Below the pieces are notes generated by a model that ran no database searches, was not told the origin of the DNA, and saw only the letters and a list, made by a program, of their open reading frames with translations. From Bacillota bacterium (GTDB taxonomy: Bacteria > Bacillota > SHA-98 > UBA4971), in NCBI GenBank assembly GCA_012842395.1, contig DUSX01000037.1, positions 20,782-84,781 of the forward strand: a stretch of DNA of 64,000 bases, given 5' to 3'. Numbering within the stretch: the first letter of the stretch is position 1; every line of letters begins with the position of its first letter. This document shows positions 26,768 through 36,147 of the stretch, one piece after another. The position numbers and the translations under genes are program-made.

Positions 26768-27796
26768 TCAAATGGGATGGGACAGCTCGACAGGCTCGCC
26801 GCGCCTCGCCGACTCGTAGGCTGCCAGGGCTATCTCGAGCGCTTTCATGCCGTCGAAGCCGCTTGCCGCGGGAGACCGGCCCTCCCGCACCGACTCTACG
26901 AAGTCCGTCACGAGCGCGAGGTCCATATCATCGCCCCAAGGCCTGTAAAGGACGGCGTTCCGCGCATCACTGGCGTGCACGAGGACCTGCGCGAAAACAT
27001 CCAGCGACACCACGCCGGAGGTCCCCACTATCTCCATGGTCACGTCCCCCCAAGTGGGGTACGCTTTGGGTCTCGACCAGCTTGGGTCGAGCGTCGCGAA
27101 CACGCCCTTCTCGAACTCTATGCTCAGGGTACCGCAGTCGTCGATCGCGATGTCGTGCATCCTCGTGTCTACCTCGGCATAGACGCGCCTGGCTTCGTCC
27201 GCGAGGAACCACCTCAGGAGATCGGCCACGTGGACCGTGTGATCAAGCACCGCCCCGCCACCGGACAAGGCACGGTCGATGAACCAGCCGCCGGGCATCC
27301 TTCCGTGGTTGGTGGCGCTTACCGCGATGACCCTTCCGATCTTGCCTTCGTCGATGAGCTGCTTGGCTCTGACCACAGGAGGCGCATGTCGAACGGGAAA
27401 CGCTATGCCAAGCTCGACGCCCTTATCACGGCACTCGTTCACCATGATCGACGCGTCGTCCAGCGTGGTCGCTATCGGCTTCTCGCATAGCACGTGCTTG
27501 CCCGCCGCGGCGGCCGCAAGGACATGCTCCTTGTGGCGGGCATTCTCTGAACAGATTATGACAGCGTCGATGTCTGTGACAAGAAGATCGTCAATGCTGC
27601 GGTAATACGGTGCCTCGAACTCACGTGATGCTGCCAGCCCGCGCTCCTCCGAGTCATCTGTGATTCCAGCGAGGATCGCGCCAGGAATGGAGCGCACGGC
27701 CCGTGCGTAACTGTACGCGTGCATGTGGGCGAAGCTCACGATTCCGATGCGGACCTCGCTGTGCTTGCAGCCTCTGCAGCCTGTCGCGCGCGTCAT
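26768..27796 (-). CDS. Gfo/Idh/MocA-family oxidoreductase
   Basis: NAD(P)-dependent sugar or inositol dehydrogenase, 342 residues. The Rossmann strand is RIGIVSFAHMHAYSYARAV, where the usual GxGxxG is replaced by SFAHMH, a variant seen in some members, and the conserved lysine motif CEKPIAT is intact. Its start overlaps the stop of the upstream dehydrogenase gene (ATGA at 27793-27796), so the two are coupled. A slightly later start (VRIGIVS) is possible since the first 14 residues are atypical. It probably oxidises or epimerises the sugar taken up by the neighbouring transporter. Confidence 0.9.
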   Translation of the reverse strand: MTRATGCRGCKHSEVRIGIVSFAHMHAYSYARAVRSIPGAILAGITDDSEERGLAASREFEAPYYRSIDDLLVTDIDAVIICSENARHKEHVLAAAAAGKHVLCEKPIATTLDDASIMVNECRDKGVELGIAFPVRHAPPVVRAKQLIDEGKIGRVIAVSATNHGRMPGGWFIDRALSGGGAVLDHTVHVADLLRWFLADEARRVYAEVDTRMHDIAIDDCGTLSIEFEKGVFATLDPSWSRPKAYPTWGDVTMEIVGTSGVVSLDVFAQVLVHASDARNAVLYRPWGDDMDLALVTDFVESVREGRSPAASGFDGMKALEIALAAYESARRGEPVELSHPI

Positions 27797-28815
27797 GATA
27801 CACTCACCACCTTGCCAGTGAGCGCCGAGCGGGTGGCAGCCAAGCTTATCTCGAGCGCGGCCACGGCGTCTTCCGGGAGGACTCGCGGCGTGCTTTCCCC
27901 ACGCACATACGCGAGGAAATCGCGGATCTCGCGAAGGTAGGGCTCCCTGCTTTTCAGGGGGCTTTCGGGAACAGCAACGCCGCCCGGCGTTCCGCTTCCC
28001 GCTGCGCTCGCGCCTCCACGCGGACTTACCGGAGCAGGTGCGGTTACCACGGATAGCGGGCGGGCTTTTAGACTGTCATACTCGACCATCCCCGCGCTCC
28101 CGCATACCTCGAACTTGTAGGAGAACGGCCCCGGGTGAGCCCAGCTTCCTTCGACATGAGCGATGACTCCGTTTTTCATACGCACTACAACGAGGGCGTA
28201 CTCGAGAGGTCTATCATTGCGTGCTTTGCGGGCGTACACATGATCCACCGGCCCGAAGCACCATCTGAGGAAGTCAAAATCATGAATGGAGAGGTCAAGC
28301 AGCAATCCGCCGCTTCGCGTTTCATCTGCGTACCAGTCCGTCCAACCCCTCGGGAACGGCCCCACCCTGGAGAGACGTACTGTGCCGATCTGCCCCAGCT
28401 CTCCGGAGGTTATCATTTGATGTACGGTCTCATACTCGGGGAAATAACGCACGACGTGGGCTACGCCGAGCTTCACGCCGCAGGCTCTGCATGTTTCTAG
28501 CATGGCCTTTGCATCGTCGATAGATAGAGCCGCGGGCTTCTCGCACAAGACATGCTTTCCTGCGCGCGCAGCCTCTTCCACGGCCTCTCTGTGGAGGTAA
28601 GTCGGTAGGCAGACGTCCACCACGTCGACCTCAGGGTCTAGGAGTGCGGCAGCCGGCTCGCCTATGGCGCGAGCCCCGCACGTAGCGGCGAGTTCTTGGG
28701 CTTTCGTTGGGTCCTGATCGATGACGTACGCCACGCGGGCTTCTTCACTGCGCTGGTAGCAGCCGGCATGCACTCGCCCCATGGTGCCGGCGCCCCAGAT
28801 GGCAACTTTGTGCAC
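27793..28815 (-). CDS. Gfo/Idh/MocA-family oxidoreductase
   Basis: Second sugar dehydrogenase of this operon, 340 residues. It has a standard dinucleotide motif VAIWGAGTMGRVHA, the CEKPAAL lysine motif, and the DLSIHDFD segment with the catalytic His/Asp region. GTG 28815 is preferred, with GAGGGGTG upstream; longer open frame adds an Arg/Gly-rich leader unlike the family. A Pro/Gly/Ser-rich insertion of about 30 residues (bases 27953-28048) interrupts the C-terminal beta-sheet domain. It is the first gene of the operon and divergent from the ROK regulator, which probably controls it. Confidence 0.9.
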   Translation of the reverse strand: MHKVAIWGAGTMGRVHAGCYQRSEEARVAYVIDQDPTKAQELAATCGARAIGEPAAALLDPEVDVVDVCLPTYLHREAVEEAARAGKHVLCEKPAALSIDDAKAMLETCRACGVKLGVAHVVRYFPEYETVHQMITSGELGQIGTVRLSRVGPFPRGWTDWYADETRSGGLLLDLSIHDFDFLRWCFGPVDHVYARKARNDRPLEYALVVVRMKNGVIAHVEGSWAHPGPFSYKFEVCGSAGMVEYDSLKARPLSVVTAPAPVSPRGGASAAGSGTPGGVAVPESPLKSREPYLREIRDFLAYVRGESTPRVLPEDAVAALEISLAATRSALTGKVVSVS

Positions 28816-29279
28816 CGTAACACCCCTCTCGCGTGAATTCCCCGGCTCGCCTGGTGCCCGTCCTTCCTTCAACCAGCGCGCCCTCGTCGACGCACGCTCG
28901 TCGTCCCCGGGGCGTCCTGTTGAGTCAAGGCTTGCGGGATGGGACGATAAGAGCCGCGCGGACCCCGAGCCTCCCTCCGCGTCTGCGACGGCAACCGCGT
29001 CGTCAGTCGGGTGAAGCGGCGAGCGGATTATTGCGAGGCTCGAACAAATGTCTTTCGTGTCGAGCCGTGCCTAACCGAAGTATATCAATAATACCCAGGA
29101 GAGTCAAGCTTGTCCTATGCAGGGCTGGTTGTCCAGCATAAGCGGAATATGGATGGCGATGCATTATAATGTTGAAATGCCAGCCAACGTGTCGTATGAT
29201 GTGGATAGGAGCCTGTTCGCAGTATTTCTTGTGGTCTCGAACTATGCCACACAACGCCGGATCGGAGAGGTAATGTGCG
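28816..29279. other. Divergent control region between the dehydrogenase operon and the ROK regulator
   Basis: About 460 bases without a supportable gene. The part nearest the regulator looks AT-richer (29080-29240) and contains a perfect TATAAT (29165-29170) within a CATTATAATG palindrome that could serve either strand; no good -35 accompanies it. It is the natural place for a ROK operator. Confidence 0.55.
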
Positions 29280-30437
29280 ATGGCCAGCCTTAAGCGGACC
29301 GCCGACTCGACCCTCGCCAAGAAGGTCAACACCATGCTTGTGCTGGATGCGGTCAGGAAGTACTCGCCCTTGTCCCGGGCCGACGTGGCGAAGCTCACCA
29401 AGCTCAGCCCGTCCACGGTCTCCGCAATAGTATCGGAGCTCGTGAGCGCCGGCCTCGTGACCGAGGCCAAGGGCGCTCCCACCGGCGTCGCCGGGAGGCG
29501 GCCCATCCTCTTGAGTCTAAACGCAGGCGCCAGCCTCGCTGCCATCATTGACGTCCAGGTGACGAGGATCCTATACGGCGTGATCGACCTCGCGGGGAAT
29601 CCTGTCTCCATCATGAAGGAGGAGGCGGACCTCTCGAGCCCTGCCAACACGGTGGATCAGATCCTCAAAGCGGCCGCGCGGGCCCTCTCGCGTCTTCCGC
29701 GGGCGAGCGCCGGTGCCGCCGCCGGTATAGGTGTCGCAGTGCCCGGAATGGTGGATACAAGGACCGGCGTGATCTTGAGGTCAACCAGGCTCCGTTGGGT
29801 AAACCTCGCGCTCGCACAGCGACTTGAGCGCGAGTTCGGCCTGCCGGTTCTGGTGGAGCGCGATGTGCGCGCGGCAGCGTGGGGCGAGAGATGCTATGGG
29901 CACGCCCGGAACGTGGCCGACTTTGTTTACGTGACGGTGGGCGAGGGCGGATTCGGCGCCGGGCTCGTGATGAACGGAAAACCATACGTCGGCGCTCGAA
30001 TGCATGCGGGCGAGCTCGGACACATGACCGTGGACATGCGGGGTCAGAGGTGCTCGTGCGGCAACATCGGGTGCCTCGCGGAGGTGGCTTCGTCGGCGAT
30101 CCGCGAGTGGAAGGCCGGAGGGGCCGGCGATGCGCTCGTCGAATACACTGCTACTGGCCTCGTGAGCCTCATCAACCTGCTCGACCCGGAGCTCGCGGTG
30201 CTCGGCGGCGACATCGGTAGCTTGCCCGAATTCGCGGCGCGCGTGGAGGCAGTGGCCAGAGAACGAGCCCTCCTGGCCCCAGGCCAGATGCCTCGCGTTG
30301 TCTCGTCGCAGCTCGGAGACATGGGGGTCGCTCTCGGGCTTGCAGGCCTCGTTTTCGATAAGTTCTACTGGGGTGAGGCATTGGCTCACGACCTTCCTGC
30401 GGTCGCCGAACGCGCGACTGTGAGCTACCGCTCTTGA
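29280..30437 (+). CDS. ROK-family transcriptional regulator (NagC/XylR type)
   Basis: Sugar-responsive repressor of 385 residues. Residues 12-75 form a winged helix-turn-helix (NTMLVLDAVRKYSPLSRADVAKLT followed by SPSTVSAIVSELVSAGLV). The ROK sugar-kinase-like domain follows, with GIGVAVPGMVD, the HAGELGHM segment and the zinc-binding RCSCGNIGCLAEVAS. GGAGAGG lies 9 bases upstream of ATG 29280. It diverges from the dehydrogenase-transporter operon and is the obvious candidate for its regulator, releasing DNA when the incoming sugar binds. No kinase activity is implied for this family branch. Confidence 0.93.
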   Translation: MASLKRTADSTLAKKVNTMLVLDAVRKYSPLSRADVAKLTKLSPSTVSAIVSELVSAGLVTEAKGAPTGVAGRRPILLSLNAGASLAAIIDVQVTRILYGVIDLAGNPVSIMKEEADLSSPANTVDQILKAAARALSRLPRASAGAAAGIGVAVPGMVDTRTGVILRSTRLRWVNLALAQRLEREFGLPVLVERDVRAAAWGERCYGHARNVADFVYVTVGEGGFGAGLVMNGKPYVGARMHAGELGHMTVDMRGQRCSCGNIGCLAEVASSAIREWKAGGAGDALVEYTATGLVSLINLLDPELAVLGGDIGSLPEFAARVEAVARERALLAPGQMPRVVSSQLGDMGVALGLAGLVFDKFYWGEALAHDLPAVAERATVSYRS

Positions 30438-30639
30438 CGGCGCCGCATCCGCGCTTCGCCTTCTACGCTGCGCGCGACCCCGCGCCTCGTGCGCGCGGTC
30501 GCCTCCTGGCAAGCTGCGTCGTGTCGTCGTCCCGTCATGTGCGGGGCTTGCCGAGCGCAGGGCTTGCCGAGCGGCTGCAGTGCAGCGTCGGGTTGCGCGG
30601 CGCGGCGGAGGAATCGAGAGGCGGTACGGCGGTGATAAG

Positions 30640-32283
30640 ATGAAATGGCAGTTCAGACTGCTTTTGTTCGGCGCCGCGTGTGTGTTTCTACTCGGGGTCG
30701 CGCTCCTCTTGGCGAGCTCGTCGCCGGGGCGTCCAGCCGCGCCGGCCCTCGGGGGCTCGCTGGTGAGCGCGGCCGCAGACGTTGCTGTGCCGGATGGCGC
30801 CGAAGCCGCCGAGATCGGGGAGACAGGGGATATAGACGACAGCAAAGCTGGTGATGAAATGACACGTGAACCGGAGCCGTCTCGTGGCCCGGAAGACGCG
30901 ACTGGCGCCCTTGCGGACTACGTGATATACATCAACTGGGACGGGTTCGCGTACGATTACTATGTATGGGCCAACTCCTCTGGTGGCCCCGGCACGCCCG
31001 TGCTCAACTTCCTGGCCTCGCGCGGCGTCCTCTTTACAGCTACCCGCAATGGTTTTCCGAGCATCACCAATCCCATGCAGACCAGCATCGTCACGGGGGC
31101 ATGGCCCGCCACGCACGGGAACACATACCGCTATTACGACGCGGCCGAGAACATCGTGAAGCAGACTGGCAGGGAGAATGCCGCTGAGACGATCGCGGAA
31201 GCGGTCGAGGCCTCGGGAATGTCATGCGCCTCGGTTCAGCAGTTTACGCTGGACGGTCGCGGGGCCTACGCCCGAGACCCGTCTCATCTCTACATCCAGC
31301 CTGGCGGGCCCTGGCGTTCGAGAGTCGCCGAAGCCGTCAAGCTCTTGCGTAGGGAACCTGTCAACACTCCAGATGGTCCCGTCGTGGTGCCGGAGATCCC
31401 CAGATTTCTTGCCATTTACGCCGATGACCTCGACGCAGCCGGGCACAATTCGGGGATCGGGTACGGCCTGTCCCTGGTCTTCAACTACGACGCGTGGAAG
31501 ACGAAGATGATCAAGCAGCTCGCGGCCATGGACCGGGATCTTGGTTCACTCGTGGATGCGTTGATGGATCTCGGGATCTTCGAGAGGACCGCCGTCGTGC
31601 TCACGGCGGACCACGGTATGTCGCCTGTTTCCGGAAAGTCCAGCCTGCCGGATCTTCTGGCCACCCTCTCCCAGCTCGGCTACACATGCGAGTTGCTTGC
31701 CCCCGGGGAGCGGGCGAGGGACGGGACCGACCTCGTTCTCGTGAGCTCGGGGCTTGCCGTCCAGTTCTACTTCAGGCGGGACATTACGCTCTCTCAATAC
31801 GACGCAGTCATCGAAGCCCTGTCGGCCAAGCCGTACTTCGGGGGTTACATGTCCCTGCACGAGCTGAGGAAGGCCGGCGCCCACCCCATGCTCGGGCAGC
31901 TCCTGATATGGCCTGAGCCTCCGCATCACTTCAAGACCCAGGGATTGTTCTTCGGAATAGCCGGGCAGCACGATTCCGGCGACGACACGTCTCGCCACGT
32001 GTTCATGTTGTTGAGCGGAGCGGGCGTGAGGAACGGGGCCGTCGTTGACGGGCCGGTTGAGATAATCGACGTAGCGCCCACCATCTCACGGCTTCTCGGG
32101 ATAAGGCCGCCCGCGAACGCCACAGGGCGCGTGCTGACCGAGGCGCTGCTGCCTGCGGGCGCTCCAGCGTCAGACCTCCAACGCGAGACACGCAGCGAGG
32201 AACGCAGTGGCCCCGGCGCGTTGCCTAGAGCCCAAGAGCTGCCTGGAGGGCGGACCACCCGGCGCGATTACATTTCGGATTGA
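30640..32283 (+). CDS. Exported type I phosphodiesterase/nucleotide pyrophosphatase
   Basis: Alkaline-phosphatase superfamily hydrolase of 547 residues that cleaves phosphodiester or pyrophosphate bonds outside the cell. An N-terminal hydrophobic anchor (LLLFGAACVFLLGVALLLAS) is followed by an acidic linker to residue 85. The catalytic core shows INWDGF (metal Asp), the Thr nucleophile region FPSITNP, ADDLDAAGHNSG and TADHGMS metal sites. ATG 30640 is used; a G-rich site (GGCGGTG) precedes it. Together with the phosphatase fusion at 20 kb this is the second exported phosphohydrolase in the neighbourhood. The C-terminus is low-complexity and Arg-rich. Confidence 0.87.
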   Translation: MKWQFRLLLFGAACVFLLGVALLLASSSPGRPAAPALGGSLVSAAADVAVPDGAEAAEIGETGDIDDSKAGDEMTREPEPSRGPEDATGALADYVIYINWDGFAYDYYVWANSSGGPGTPVLNFLASRGVLFTATRNGFPSITNPMQTSIVTGAWPATHGNTYRYYDAAENIVKQTGRENAAETIAEAVEASGMSCASVQQFTLDGRGAYARDPSHLYIQPGGPWRSRVAEAVKLLRREPVNTPDGPVVVPEIPRFLAIYADDLDAAGHNSGIGYGLSLVFNYDAWKTKMIKQLAAMDRDLGSLVDALMDLGIFERTAVVLTADHGMSPVSGKSSLPDLLATLSQLGYTCELLAPGERARDGTDLVLVSSGLAVQFYFRRDITLSQYDAVIEALSAKPYFGGYMSLHELRKAGAHPMLGQLLIWPEPPHHFKTQGLFFGIAGQHDSGDDTSRHVFMLLSGAGVRNGAVVDGPVEIIDVAPTISRLLGIRPPANATGRVLTEALLPAGAPASDLQRETRSEERSGPGALPRAQELPGGRTTRRDYISD

Positions 32284-32347
32284 GGCCCGGGCTGAGGCCG
32301 AACCGCGAGGATCGGAGCGTCGCGGGCGAAGTGCTATAATACGTACT

Positions 32348-33994
32348 ATGCGAGTCCAGATGCTCGACCTCCGATCGAAGCCGGGAGTTGGGACGACCCG
32401 TGGTGGCCGCAAGGCCGGGGGCCCGACGATCGGGCCGGCTAGAGGCAGAGGAGAGGGAAGAGGGGCCGGCGCGATAGTCCGGGTTGCGACAAAGATGCTC
32501 GCCCGTGCCGCCCTCGTAGTCGTTGCCTGCTCGCTGTTGTACTCGTACGCTCTTTGGCGAGAACGTCCTACGACCGGGCCCTCGGGCGTGCCGCGGCTCT
32601 CGCTTGTCCCTCCTACGGCACACGACAGGATACTTGTGGTCGCTCCCCACTGCGACGACGAAACCCTCGGTGCGGGAGGGTTCGTTTTCGACGCCTCGAG
32701 GCAAGGCGCTACCGTGTACGTCGCGCTCATGACCAACGGAGACGGGTTCACGCTCGGGGCGCGGAGGGAGTTTCTGTCCCTGCGCACAAACCCGGCACGC
32801 CTCGTGGAGTTCGGGTACCTTCGACAGGCGGAGTCGTTGCGTGCCCTCGGTATCTTGGGCGTTCAGGCCAGCCACGTGTTTTTTCTGGGCTATCCCGATA
32901 GAGGGCTTGCCGCCATGTGGCACGAGCACTGGGACCAGCGGAATCCCTACGTATCCAAATACACCAGGACCTCGGCCAGCCCGTACGCCAATAGCTACCA
33001 CAAGAACGCTCCTTACTACGGCGAGGACGTCGTGCGAGCCCTCGAGGACATCATCGTGAAGACGCACCCGACCACCATACTTGCCTCAGCTCCCGTGGAC
33101 GGACACGCGGACCATTGGGCGACTTACAATTTCGTTGTGTATGCCTGTGAGGACCTACACGAGCGAGGCCTCTTGACGTCCGGGCAGCCGCGCGTCCTGT
33201 GGTATGTCGTCCATAGGGGCGAGTGGCCTTATCCCAAGGGACTCAGGCCGGACATGGAGCTATGGCCGCCGCGCGGCCTTGGGATCGAGGATGTCCCGTG
33301 GCTGTCGTACCGCCTTTCGAGAGACGCTGTTCTGGCGAAGGCCGACGCCATCAGGAAGTACAGGAGCCAAATGCTCATCATGGCGAGGTACCTGTTAAGT
33401 TTCGCCCGCACCACAGAGCTGTTCGCCGAAGCGACCACCGAGCGCGTCCCGTGGGTGACGGATCCTGGGCCCGATGTCGATGGGCGCTTAGCTGACTGGA
33501 CATCAGCGGTGGGGGCAGCAATGCACGTGCACGCTGAGCCCACCAGCGATTCGCTTCTGAGGCAGTTCGGAGGCGCCGGCGATTTCACCGGGATGGTGGT
33601 GGCTCGGGACAAGGCCGACCTCTACATCGGCCTTCTCGTGAGGCGGGCGGCGTCGAGGGAGATTGTGTACCGCCTTCATCTTCATCCAGTTGACGCCGCA
33701 CGCAGTGGCCATGTGGGTTCGGAGGGCGACATTGACGTTACTTTCAGGCCCGGGCGCACGGCGGCTGTTTCGGTAGAAAGCTCCGCAGGATCTGCTGGCG
33801 GTGGCCGGGACCTTTCGGCCGTCGAGGCAGCGAGCCAGGGCAGAGAGATCGAGATGAGAATACCCCTCGAGCTTCTCGGAGATCCCGGGACGCTCTTCGT
33901 AGCTGTGGAAAGTAGGTTCCAAGGGATCATGATCGACCAAACCATGTGGCGCGTCCTTGACCTCAGACAGCCTAAGGAGGCAGGAACCCACTAG
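32348..33994 (+). CDS. Membrane-anchored PIG-L/LmbE deacetylase with a C-terminal CBM9-like domain
   Basis: Zinc N-deacetylase of the LmbE/PIG-L family fused to a probable sugar-binding beta-sandwich. After a basic leader there is a membrane anchor (AALVVVACSLLYSYALW), then the metal motif APHCDDETLGAGG and the second site GHADHWATYN. From about residue 380 a DVDGRLADWTSA segment begins a domain resembling family 9 carbohydrate-binding modules. ATG 32348 lies 8 bases after a TATAAT sequence; ATG 32495, just before the anchor, is an equally reasonable start. It probably deacetylates an amino sugar of the envelope or an external glycan. Confidence 0.85.
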   Translation: MRVQMLDLRSKPGVGTTRGGRKAGGPTIGPARGRGEGRGAGAIVRVATKMLARAALVVVACSLLYSYALWRERPTTGPSGVPRLSLVPPTAHDRILVVAPHCDDETLGAGGFVFDASRQGATVYVALMTNGDGFTLGARREFLSLRTNPARLVEFGYLRQAESLRALGILGVQASHVFFLGYPDRGLAAMWHEHWDQRNPYVSKYTRTSASPYANSYHKNAPYYGEDVVRALEDIIVKTHPTTILASAPVDGHADHWATYNFVVYACEDLHERGLLTSGQPRVLWYVVHRGEWPYPKGLRPDMELWPPRGLGIEDVPWLSYRLSRDAVLAKADAIRKYRSQMLIMARYLLSFARTTELFAEATTERVPWVTDPGPDVDGRLADWTSAVGAAMHVHAEPTSDSLLRQFGGAGDFTGMVVARDKADLYIGLLVRRAASREIVYRLHLHPVDAARSGHVGSEGDIDVTFRPGRTAAVSVESSAGSAGGGRDLSAVEAASQGREIEMRIPLELLGDPGTLFVAVESRFQGIMIDQTMWRVLDLRQPKEAGTH

Positions 33995-34095
33995 ACCGCA
34001 GTTGTGGCGGAGGTGAGATGCCCCTGGGCCGTCTTTCGGGGCCTTGCCGCCGATCCTTCGAGGAACGCTGCGCTATGGGAGGATGAAATGACGCC

Positions 34096-35127
34096 ATGAC
34101 CGTTCTGCCCGAGGTGCTGCTTGGTCTCGAGGAAGAGATCTTCATAACCGAACCTACGCTGCCTTCCATCGCGTCGCTGTGGTATCTCGCAAAGCTGCTC
34201 TGGAGCCGCCCGTCGTACTACTACACGCACTCGGCCTCGAACTTCGCGCGCGGCAAAGACCTCCGTCAAGGCGTGATGAGCGGAGTGGAGGTCTCCACCG
34301 CGGTCCATTCGAGCGCGGCTGACCTGGTACGCGACCTCGCCGAGAGGAGGAAGGAGCTCGCCGGGGTTTCGGGAGGGCTCATGGTGGCCACAGGTCACCT
34401 TTTTGACATCGACGCACCCACGAACACGTGTGGCTTGCATATACACGTAGGGCCGGTGGACGAGAAGGACCTGGAGCGCACATACTCCACCCTGGCCCGG
34501 TTCTTGCCGCTTCTGTCGCTCCTCACCGCGAGTTCGCCGCTGCGAGGAGGACGCCGGTTCGGCCAGTCCTACCGCGTGGCGCGATCGTATGCCATAGGCC
34601 CGCTGCGCGCGACCGACAAGAAGTATCGTTTTCAGGACATGATCATTTCGAAGCGCCTCGGGACCATCGAGCTCCGGGTGTTTGACCCGGTATGGGACCT
34701 CGAGAGGATCCGAGTGCTTGCCGAATGCATCCAGGGTCTGGTGAGGGCTGCGGCGGAGCCGGGGTGCGCCTTTTCGTGGGACGAGCATACCTATGCGGAG
34801 GAGAGACGTGTTGCGGCGACGCGGGGCTACGCGGGAAGCCTGCGGCAGCGTTACGCAGAGCTGCGTGACGTCGTGGACGTGCCCGAGCAGCTGTTTGCTC
34901 GGACTGTCTCGGATGAGCTGTATGAATGCTGGCGCCGCTACGGGACGCTTGTCACCTATACAGCCCTAGACCGCGCGTACCGGCACGGCGTGTTCGACCC
35001 TGGCTGGGCGGCTGCTGCGACCTGTACGCCCGGCGCGTTGGGCCTTGTCCGAGGTCTGGCTGGATTCGCATGTTACTATGTTCCGAAGTTGCCGTATATA
35101 ATCTTCAAGGGACTGAAGGAGCACTAA
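34096..35127 (+). CDS. GCS2-like carboxylate-amine ligase
   Basis: Homologue of the glutamate-cysteine ligase 2 family (YbdK type), ATP-dependent enzymes joining a carboxylate to an amine. The metal/nucleotide signature GLEEE is at residues 10-14 and the second hallmark GLHIHVG at 113-119, followed by a typical REL-type block (GTIELRVFDPVWD). Length of 343 residues is close to the family. GGAGG lies 13 bases upstream of ATG 34096. It sits 4 bases before a phosphatidylserine decarboxylase gene, so the two are cotranscribed; that pairing is unusual and its product is not known. It may not make gamma-glutamylcysteine. Confidence 0.8.
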   Translation: MTVLPEVLLGLEEEIFITEPTLPSIASLWYLAKLLWSRPSYYYTHSASNFARGKDLRQGVMSGVEVSTAVHSSAADLVRDLAERRKELAGVSGGLMVATGHLFDIDAPTNTCGLHIHVGPVDEKDLERTYSTLARFLPLLSLLTASSPLRGGRRFGQSYRVARSYAIGPLRATDKKYRFQDMIISKRLGTIELRVFDPVWDLERIRVLAECIQGLVRAAAEPGCAFSWDEHTYAEERRVAATRGYAGSLRQRYAELRDVVDVPEQLFARTVSDELYECWRRYGTLVTYTALDRAYRHGVFDPGWAAAATCTPGALGLVRGLAGFACYYVPKLPYIIFKGLKEH

Positions 35128-35131
35128 AGAG

Positions 35132-36016
35132 ATGAGCGTTGGTGCAGTGATGTTGATGGTAGTGGGGGTCGGAGCCGCGCTCGTGGGCGCGCTGGTTCTT
35201 TTCTTGAGGCGCGTATGGTTTTACCGGGACCCCGTGAGGGTCCCGCCTGACGACCCTGCGGCCATCCTGGCGCCGGCGGACGGCAAGCTCATATACGCCC
35301 GCAGGTTCACGGGCGGGAAGGTCTTTGTGGAGAAGCTGGGGAAGACGATTCCCGTGACCGAGTTATCCGGAACTGATTTCGGTGCGGGCGAATCCGGCTG
35401 GATCATAGGGGTATACATGACGCCGCTCGACGTTCATTTCAACTACGCTCCCGTGGCAGGCACCGTGTCGCGTGTGGTTCACACTCCCGCGGCGGTGAAC
35501 CTGCCGATGTTGGACCTTTGGGAATACGTCAAGCTCACTTACCTGAGGCAAGCCATCGATCTTTTCGGGCGCAGGTACCACCTGTCCAACGAGCGCAATA
35601 CCATATTCATCAACGTGGAGCGGCCGTGCTCGCAAGGCCCCGGGGCTGCGGGTGGCACGGTGGGTGTGCCTGGCGCCAGGCGGACCATGATTGCCGTAGT
35701 CGAGATCGCTGATAAATTCGTCAACAAGATACGGTGCTTCGTGAAGGAGGGCGACATCCTGCGGCCCGGTCAGAAGCTGTCGTTCATAGAACGTGGGTCG
35801 CAAGTGGACCTCGTGATCCCCGGGGATGACGTCGAAATCGTTGCAAAGGTGGGGCAGCAGGTATACGGCGCCCGCACGGTGATAGCGAGGTTCAGAAACA
35901 GGGGGACGACGGGAGAGACGGGAGAGGAAGTGCCAGAAATGGCGGAGGCGGGGCGAAGGATAGAGGGGACTACGGGGACTGCGGCGGCGGCGGGGCCGGC
36001 GGAGCCGGCGGGTTAG
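35132..36016 (+). CDS. psd: Phosphatidylserine decarboxylase-family proenzyme
   Basis: Membrane-associated pyruvoyl enzyme that would form phosphatidylethanolamine from phosphatidylserine. An N-terminal helix (VMLMVVGVGAALVGALVLFL) precedes the FYRDP and LAPADGK motifs, the YMTPLDVHFNYAP substrate region, and the self-cleavage pair Gly222-Ser223 in ERGSQVDL, where Ser becomes the pyruvoyl group. This is the short, archaeal-like type. Two low-complexity additions are present: a Gly/Ala/Pro insert at residues 165-186 and a Thr/Glu/Ala tail from about 256. It follows the GCS2-like ligase by 4 bases. Confidence 0.9.
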   Translation: MSVGAVMLMVVGVGAALVGALVLFLRRVWFYRDPVRVPPDDPAAILAPADGKLIYARRFTGGKVFVEKLGKTIPVTELSGTDFGAGESGWIIGVYMTPLDVHFNYAPVAGTVSRVVHTPAAVNLPMLDLWEYVKLTYLRQAIDLFGRRYHLSNERNTIFINVERPCSQGPGAAGGTVGVPGARRTMIAVVEIADKFVNKIRCFVKEGDILRPGQKLSFIERGSQVDLVIPGDDVEIVAKVGQQVYGARTVIARFRNRGTTGETGEEVPEMAEAGRRIEGTTGTAAAAGPAEPAG

Positions 36017-36147
36017 CGAACGGGGGCCGCGCAAGGGGCTGCAACGACGATGGTGGGAGCGTTGGCGACGGCCGCCCAGCACGAGGCTGAGGCCTGAGCC
36101 CGTGAGACCCGGACGGGCGCGGGGCGCGGGGGCGCGAGGGCGTCGGG

